Shown: positions 59,538 to 64,000 of the stretch, one piece after another | Position numbering within the stretch: position 1 is the first letter of the stretch | How the letters are laid out: each line of letters opens with the position of its first letter | Source of the DNA: Leptothrix discophora | GTDB taxonomy: Bacteria > Pseudomonadota > Gammaproteobacteria > Burkholderiales > Burkholderiaceae_C | Assembly (NCBI RefSeq): GCF_030705305.1 | Contig: NZ_JAUZEE010000014.1 | Location: 19,614-83,613, forward strand | Length of the DNA stretch: 64,000 bases | Direction: 5' to 3' | The notes under the pieces: generated by a model | What the model was told of the DNA's origin: nothing | What the model saw: the letters and a program-made list of their open reading frames with translations, nothing else | Databases searched by the model: none | Translations under genes and position numbers: made by a program

Positions 59538-60296
59538 TCAGCCCGGTGCGGGCCAGGCCGGCGGCTGGGCGCCGTCGAGCAGCAGTTCCTCGTCGAGCAG
59601 GGTCGGGCCGCCGTTCGGACCGCCATCCGTGCCAGCGACCCCGCTGCGGATCGAGACGACGGTGCCGGGCACGGCATCGGACAGCACGAAGACGTACTGC
59701 TTGCGCGCCAGCTGGCTGAAGCGGTCCTTGTTCGGGTCGTCGGCATAGGGTCGGATCACGATCTGCCGGCCCGCCACCGTCTTGCCGCGGTACTGCACCT
59801 CGATGTCGCTGACCGTGGCGGATTCGTACAGCGCCATGCGCAGGCGCTTGCGGAAGTAGCTGGCCGAGCCCTTGGTGCGGCGGTTCATCTCGCGGATGTC
59901 GCGCTCCAGGAAGAACAGCGTCACCGGATTGCCCTCGGCCTGCTCGACCTCGGGCAGGCCGAGCCGGCGCGGACCGCTGAGGAACTCGCCGCTGGCCTTG
60001 CAGCAGCGGCCTTGCGCCAGCGCGGTCAGCGAGACGGTGACGCGGTCCTCGAAGGCCGTCTCGTCCTTGAGCGTGCCGGTCAGCCGGTAGCGGTAGCCGA
60101 GCTTGAGCGGCGGCTTGATGCCCTTGAACTGCGGCGTCATCAGCAGCAGGCGCTCGGCCTGCGAAAAGTCCTGGGCTTGGCCCGAGGCGGCGGTCGGTGC
60201 GGCCGTCTGGGCCGATGCCGTCTGGGCCGATGCCGGCAGGACCAGCGTGGCCGCGACCAGCAGGGTCGCGGCGATCTTCCCGAGGTTGAACGTCAT
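59538..60296 (-). CDS. Secreted protein of unknown function in the xox operon
   Basis: 252 residues with a signal peptide (LLVAATLVLPASAQTASAQT). The mature part has a CCK pair (AQGRCCKASGEFLSG), an FLERDIREMNRRTKG segment and an acidic C terminus. No named family is recognised. Its ATG overlaps the xoxJ stop (ATGA), so it is co-translated with xoxJ and likely works with the XoxF system. Confidence 0.7.
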   Translation of the reverse strand: MTFNLGKIAATLLVAATLVLPASAQTASAQTAAPTAASGQAQDFSQAERLLLMTPQFKGIKPPLKLGYRYRLTGTLKDETAFEDRVTVSLTALAQGRCCKASGEFLSGPRRLGLPEVEQAEGNPVTLFFLERDIREMNRRTKGSASYFRKRLRMALYESATVSDIEVQYRGKTVAGRQIVIRPYADDPNKDRFSQLARKQYVFVLSDAVPGTVVSIRSGVAGTDGGPNGGPTLLDEELLLDGAQPPAWPAPG

Positions 60297-61192
60297 GGCA
60301 GGGCCGTGCCGCCTTCGCCGACCAGCGGCACGCGGAAGTCGCGCAGGATCGCGGTGATCTCGGCTCGCCGGGTCTCGAGCAGCTTCTCGACCTGCTGCTT
60401 CCACTCGCGCTCGCCGTAGCGCACGCCCATGGCCATCTCGTAGTCGAAGCGCACGCCGGGCTCGGACGGCATCGGCAGCACCGCGAGCCTTGGCTCGCTG
60501 ACGCGCTTGGCGAAGAAGCCGGCGATGGGGCCCCAGACGATGGCGACATCGACCTTGCCGGCGGCCAGTTCCTTCTCCAGCAGCTCGCCGGGGTACTGCG
60601 CCGGGTCGGGGCTCATCATCTGGTAGGGCACGCCCTGGTCGACCAGGCCATGCTTGTTCAGCCAGGCCGAGGCGGGCGTGCGGTCGTAAAGGCCGATGCG
60701 CAGCCTGTTGCGGCGTTCGGGTGGCAGCGCGAGGAAGTCCTGCACCGTCTTCACGTCGTCCAGTCCGCGACCCTGCGCGTAGACCATCGCATACGTCGAG
60801 CGGTAGTAGGGCTTGGTGACGGACACCTGGTCGAAGCCCACCGGCACGCCCATCACGATGTCGCAGCGGTAGTCCTCGCCGGGCAGCTTGTAGCGCAGCG
60901 TGTTGCGGATGAAGGCGAGCCGGGCCGGGAAGGAGTAGTACTCGACCGGCAGGCCCAGCGCCTGGCCGAACACCTCGGCGAGCTTGTTCTCGATGCCCTC
61001 GGCCGCGAGGTTCGAGAACGGCATGTTGTTGGGGTCCTGGCAGACCTTCAGGACCTTGCGCTCGGGCTCGTCCTGGGCCTGCGCGGCGGGCAGGACGGCC
61101 AGCGCCGCACAGGCCGCCAGCATGACCCGCGCGAGCCGCCCGGCGCCGAGGCGGTGCAGGGACGCGGCGCGGTCCGGGCGGTGCGTGTTCAT
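60293..61192 (-). CDS. xoxJ: XoxJ-like periplasmic binding protein
   Basis: 299 residues. A signal peptide (LAACAALAVLPAAQA) is followed by a solute-binding fold (KVLKVCQDPNNMPFSNLAAE, CDIVMGVPVGFDQVSVTKPY, AAGKVDVAIVWGPIAGFF). This matches the quinoprotein dehydrogenase-associated binding protein family (MoxJ/XoxJ), which probably helps assembly or loading of XoxF rather than transport. It overlaps xoxG and the next gene by ATGA. Confidence 0.9.
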   Translation of the reverse strand: MNTHRPDRAASLHRLGAGRLARVMLAACAALAVLPAAQAQDEPERKVLKVCQDPNNMPFSNLAAEGIENKLAEVFGQALGLPVEYYSFPARLAFIRNTLRYKLPGEDYRCDIVMGVPVGFDQVSVTKPYYRSTYAMVYAQGRGLDDVKTVQDFLALPPERRNRLRIGLYDRTPASAWLNKHGLVDQGVPYQMMSPDPAQYPGELLEKELAAGKVDVAIVWGPIAGFFAKRVSEPRLAVLPMPSEPGVRFDYEMAMGVRYGEREWKQQVEKLLETRRAEITAILRDFRVPLVGEGGTALP

Positions 61193-61602
61193 TTGGCTTC
61201 TTCCACCTTGGCGCGGGTGATGGCGCCGTCGGAGCGGCCCTTGAGGTAGGCGTAGAGGTGGTCGATGTTGTCCATCACCGCCTGGCTGGTGCCGAAGCTC
61301 TGCATGCCCTTCTCGAGGCGGCCGTCGCGCACGGTCTTGATGAACTCGTCCTTGCTCAGGGCCTTCAGGCTGTTGACCAGCGAGGGGCCGACCATGCCTT
61401 CCTGGTTGGCGCCGTGGCAGCGGTCACAGGCCGCCTGCCGCCAGGTTCGGAAGCCCTTCATGGTGTTGGCATCGACCTTGTAGCCGTCGACCACGGTGTA
61501 CAGCGGCGTCTCGACCTTGGCCTGGGCCAGCGCGGCCGGACTGGCGGCGAGGCCACCGAGTGCGGCGAGGACGGCGGCGAGGGTGGGGGCGGCAATTCTC
61601 AT
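61189..61602 (-). CDS. xoxG: Cytochrome c, XoxG-like electron acceptor
   Basis: 137 residues. Signal peptide to about residue 26 (SPAALA). One heme c site CDRCH (Cys 59, Cys 62, His 63), with probable axial Met 100 in LEKGMQSFG. It accepts electrons from XoxF in the periplasm. It is 83 bases downstream of xoxF, separated by a hairpin, and overlaps xoxJ by ATGA. Confidence 0.9.
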   Translation of the reverse strand: MRIAAPTLAAVLAALGGLAASPAALAQAKVETPLYTVVDGYKVDANTMKGFRTWRQAACDRCHGANQEGMVGPSLVNSLKALSKDEFIKTVRDGRLEKGMQSFGTSQAVMDNIDHLYAYLKGRSDGAITRAKVEEAK

Positions 61603-61633
61603 GACGTGTCGGGTTCAGGGTTTCAAGAGGGAA

Positions 61634-61666
61634 GAAGGTCGGCGGGCATGGGGCTCGCCGACCTTC
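61634..61666 (-). other. Hairpin between xoxF and xoxG
   Basis: An 11-bp perfect stem (61634-61644 with 61656-61666) lies in the 83-base xoxF-xoxG gap. There is no U-tract, so it is more likely to stabilise the xoxF mRNA or limit read-through than to terminate fully. Confidence 0.55.
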
Positions 61667-61685
61667 CGTTCACGTGGCTGCCGGC

Positions 61686-63506
61686 TTAGTTGGGCAGCGC
61701 GAACACCGTCAGCGAGCCGCCGAGTTCGGTGTACTGGTTCAGTTCACGGTAGCCACCCACGGCGCCGAGGCCGTCGGTGTCCTTCTCCAGGCCGGCGGCC
61801 ATGCCGATGCCGGCCCAGCCACCGATGCCCGAGAACACGCCGATGAACTGCTTGCCCTTGTGCTCATAGGTGAACACGTTGCCGATGATCCCGGAGGGCG
61901 TCTTGAACTTGAACAACTCCTTGTTGATGTCGTTCTTGTCGACGCACTTCAGGTAGCCCTCGAGCGTGCCGTAGCAGGACAGGCCGCCCGCGGTGTTGAG
62001 CGAGCCGCTCCAGACCGAGAACTTCTCGGCCTTGGACTGCACGATCTTGCCGGTGCCGGCATCCCAGGTGATGTAGTTGCCCATGCCACCGTGGCTGTTC
62101 GGGGCCGGGAACATCGACAGCGTCGCGCCGACGTACGGCTGGCCGGCGGTGTACTCGACCTTGAACGGCTCGTAGTCCATGCAGACGTGGTTGGTCGGCA
62201 CGTAGAAGAGCTTGGTCTCCGGGTCGAACGAGGCCGGTTGCTGGTCCTTGGAACCCAGCGCCGCCGGGCAGACGCCCTTGGTGTTGACGTCCGGTCCGTT
62301 CTGCGCGGTCGAGTACTGCTTGACGACCTGCGGGCGGCCCGACTTCATGTCCACGTGGGTGGCCCAGTTCACCTTCGGGTCGTACTTCTCGGCCACCAGC
62401 AGCGCACCGTTGGTGCGGTCCAGGGTGTACGCGAAGCCGTTGCGGTCGAAGTGGACCAGCGCCTTGGTCGGCTTGCCCTTGACGTTGATGTCCGCCAGGA
62501 TCATCTCGTTGATGCCGTCGAAGTCCCACTCGTCGTACGGCGTCATCTGGTAGACCCAGTTGACGCGGCCGGTGTCGACGTCACGCGACCAGATCGACAT
62601 CGACCACTTGTTGTCGCCCGGGCGCTGCGCCGGGTTCCAGGTCGACGGGTTGCCGGTGCCGTAGTAGACCGAGTTGGTGGCCTTGTCGTAGCTGTACCAG
62701 CCCCAGGTGGTGCCGCCGCCGATCTTCCACTGGTCGCCCTGCCAGGTCTTCAGCGAGGAGTCCTTGCCGACCGGGGTGACCTTGCCGTCGGCCCAGGTGG
62801 TGGTCTTCTCGGGGTCCATCAGCATCTCGCTGTCGGGACCGACCGAGTAGCCCTTCCAGACCTGCTTGCCGGTCTTGATGTCGTAGGCGGCCAGGAAGCC
62901 GCGCACGCCCCACTCGCCGCCGGAGATGCCGGTGATGACCTTGTCCTTGAAGACGTGCGGCGCGTTGGTGTTGACCGCGCCCAGCTTCGGGTCACCGTTC
63001 TTGACCGACCAGACCAGCTTGCCGGACTTGGCGTCCAGGGCGATCAGGTTGGAGTCCGCCTGCTGCAGGAAGACCTTGCCTTCGGCATAGGCCAGGCCGC
63101 GGTTGACGGTGTCGCAGCACATCTGCGGGATCACCGCCGGGTCCTGCTTCGGCTCGTACTTCCAGAGGATCTTCTGGGTCTCGAGGTCGATCGCGAAGAC
63201 CTTGTTCGGGAACGGCGAGTGCAGGTACATCGTGCCGTCGACGACCAGGGGCGAGCCCTCGTGGCCGCGCAGCACGCCGGTCGAGAAGGTCCAGGCGACC
63301 TGCATCTTCCCGACGTTGCCCTTGTTGATCTGCTTGAGCTGGCTGTAGCGCTGGTTGTACATGTCACCAGCCTGCATCGCCCAGTTCTTGGGGTTGGCGA
63401 TGTTCTTCTCGACGTCGGCGTTGGCCATCGTCAGGGCCGGCATGCCCAACAGGGCGATGCAGGCGCCCCGGACCAGCCATTGGCTGCTTGCGCCAGATGC
63501 GTTCAT
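61686..63506 (-). CDS. xoxF: PQQ- and lanthanide-dependent methanol dehydrogenase
   Basis: 606 residues: a signal peptide (cleavage near residue 30, ANA) and an eight-bladed PQQ propeller. The adjacent-cysteine ring is in [11 protein letters not shown]. The catalytic Asp 328 is followed two residues on by Asp 330 (DEWDFDG), the extra Asp that marks lanthanide-type XoxF (MxaF has Ala). [14 protein letters not shown] carries the metal Glu. It oxidises methanol in the periplasm. No mxaF, mxaI or PQQ synthesis gene is in the window. The ATG at 63506 follows AGGAGA; a longer open frame from 63782 has no signal and is rejected. Confidence 0.96.
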   Translation of the reverse strand: MNASGASSQWLVRGACIALLGMPALTMANADVEKNIANPKNWAMQAGDMYNQRYSQLKQINKGNVGKMQVAWTFSTGVLRGHEGSPLVVDGTMYLHSPFPNKVFAIDLETQKILWKYEPKQDPAVIPQMCCDTVNRGLAYAEGKVFLQQADSNLIALDAKSGKLVWSVKNGDPKLGAVNTNAPHVFKDKVITGISGGEWGVRGFLAAYDIKTGKQVWKGYSVGPDSEMLMDPEKTTTWADGKVTPVGKDSSLKTWQGDQWKIGGGTTWGWYSYDKATNSVYYGTGNPSTWNPAQRPGDNKWSMSIWSRDVDTGRVNWVYQMTPYDEWDFDGINEMILADINVKGKPTKALVHFDRNGFAYTLDRTNGALLVAEKYDPKVNWATHVDMKSGRPQVVKQYSTAQNGPDVNTKGVCPAALGSKDQQPASFDPETKLFYVPTNHVCMDYEPFKVEYTAGQPYVGATLSMFPAPNSHGGMGNYITWDAGTGKIVQSKAEKFSVWSGSLNTAGGLSCYGTLEGYLKCVDKNDINKELFKFKTPSGIIGNVFTYEHKGKQFIGVFSGIGGWAGIGMAAGLEKDTDGLGAVGGYRELNQYTELGGSLTVFALPN

Positions 63507-63612
63507 GGATCTGTCTCCTTGCTCTTTCGGTGGTTGACGGACGGGGGGGAAGGACGCGTACTCGCCGGAAACCACCTCACTCCGGCGGGAGCTGAACTGC
63601 CCACCCACTTCC

Positions 63613-63628
63613 GCAACTCCCGTGCCCG
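63613..63628 (-). promoter_or_regulatory. Putative sigma-54 promoter of xoxF
   Basis: Read on the minus strand, GGGCACG-N4-TTGCG has GG at -24 and GC at -12 with exact spacing, and differs from TGGCACG-N4-TTGC at one base. Transcription would begin near 63602, giving a leader of about 97 bases before the xoxF ATG. Confidence 0.6.
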
Positions 63629-63918
63629 TGATGCCTGCCACGAATGCCGCGATCGGGACGATGCGGCGCAGCATCGACCCCACGCGCCTGCCGGCTTTCG
63701 TGTTAACCCTTGGAAGTGCGGGCCGCAGCCGATCCGGAACCGCTTGCGCCCGCGCCTGCCAGCCGGGAAAGCCCGTGTTCAACGGCCATCCCGGCCGTCG
63801 CGCTTCAGGGAAAGTCCTGATCCGGCATGGGGTTCAGGCAGGCGGCGCGACGCACGGCGCCGGCTCGCCGCGGCGGCAGGTTGTGGCGCGGCGCGGGCCG
63901 TTCGTCATCAGTTTCGGG

Positions 63919-63930
63919 ACACAGTGTTGC
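63919..63930. promoter_or_regulatory. Putative enhancer site upstream of xoxF
   Basis: ACACAGTGTTGC is identical over 12 bases to the site upstream of fhcB. It is about 320 bases upstream of the predicted sigma-54 start, within the range from which sigma-54 activators act by DNA looping. Confidence 0.45.
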
Positions 63931-64000
63931 AAGGCCGCCGAGGCGGCCCGCCTTGTATCTTTAAGCCTCGGACCGGCTCGGGCATCCCGAGCGGCCTCTG

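Larger units (their letters stand above)
63507..64000. other. Long non-coding region upstream of xoxF
   Basis: 494 bases without a supported gene. It holds the sigma-54-like promoter for xoxF at 63613-63628, an upstream ACACAGTGTTGC site at 63919-63930, GTGTTAAC and GTGTTCAAC half-site-like sequences around 63699 and 63775, and a GGCCGC/GCGGCC stem near 63933-63948. An AT-rich patch (TATCTTTAAG, 63956-63965) near the right edge may be a promoter for a gene beyond the window. Confidence 0.5.

Noticed and set aside
61686..63782. Longer version of XoxF starting near 63782
   Set aside because: It would place about 90 unlike residues before the signal peptide and cover the sigma-54-like promoter. 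ATG 63506 has a strong ribosome site and a normal signal peptide.

Overview
The window is high-GC, gene-dense DNA from a methylotrophic betaproteobacterium. The base composition, AcoR-type and LacI-type regulators, MptG/Mch/Fae/Fhc enzymes and a XoxF island together suggest a Burkholderiales member near Leptothrix, Sphaerotilus or Methylibium. That placement is inference from gene content and style; no rRNA is present.

Layout. (1) 1-2233: the end of glcF, an MFS exporter and a 4HBT thioesterase. (2) 2321-18865: a glycoside utilisation locus, all on the plus strand. It encodes a GH1 beta-glucosidase, a complete sugar ABC importer, a GH2 beta-mannosidase, a LacI repressor, two Gfo/Idh/MocA oxidoreductases, two TIM-barrel isomerases and a GH3 beta-glucosidase. 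LacI-like operators precede the GH1 and GH2 genes. (3) 18879-28336: mixed functions, including a DUF4382 lipoprotein/DUF6502 pair, a ferredoxin-reductase-like flavoprotein, CodA, an orphan histidine kinase, a HiPIP under an FNR-like box, a MAPEG-like protein, RidA and two GNATs. (4) 28502-51563: an archaeal-like C1 island. It holds tetrahydromethanopterin (H4MPT) biosynthesis and use (beta-RFAP synthase, mtdB, ATP-grasp, mch, ATP-grasp, CitG-like, fae, folB, dmrB, DHPS-like DUF6513, DUF447) and methanofuran biosynthesis (mfnB, mfnE, MfnF-like and MfnD-like genes, plus an orphan HisA-like protein). It continues with fhcBADC and a second, apparently non-catalytic Fae homologue. A sigma-54 activator sits in the middle. 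(5) 51625-53092: a HAD phosphatase and a VapBC pair. (6) 53163-63506: a PQQ/methanol oxidation island on the minus strand with xoxF, xoxG, xoxJ, two unknown secreted proteins, two SoxYZ-like carriers, a degenerate metallo-beta-lactamase-fold protein, a beta-propeller, an SRPBCC protein and a thioredoxin-like protein.

How it works together. XoxF (lanthanide-type, with a D-x-D active-site motif) oxidises methanol to formaldehyde in the periplasm. Fae condenses formaldehyde with H4MPT. MtdB, Mch and the Fhc complex then oxidise the C1 unit to formate. The flanking genes build the two special cofactors.

The most interesting unexplained signal is regulatory. Sequences matching the sigma-54 -24/-12 promoter lie just upstream of the beta-RFAP synthase/mtdB operon, the fhc operon and xoxF. 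Each has an upstream copy of a short dyad (core ACAGTGT, mostly ACACAGTGT). The only sigma-54 activator in the window lies inside the C1 island. This suggests one sigma-54 regulon covering methanol oxidation, formaldehyde oxidation and cofactor synthesis.
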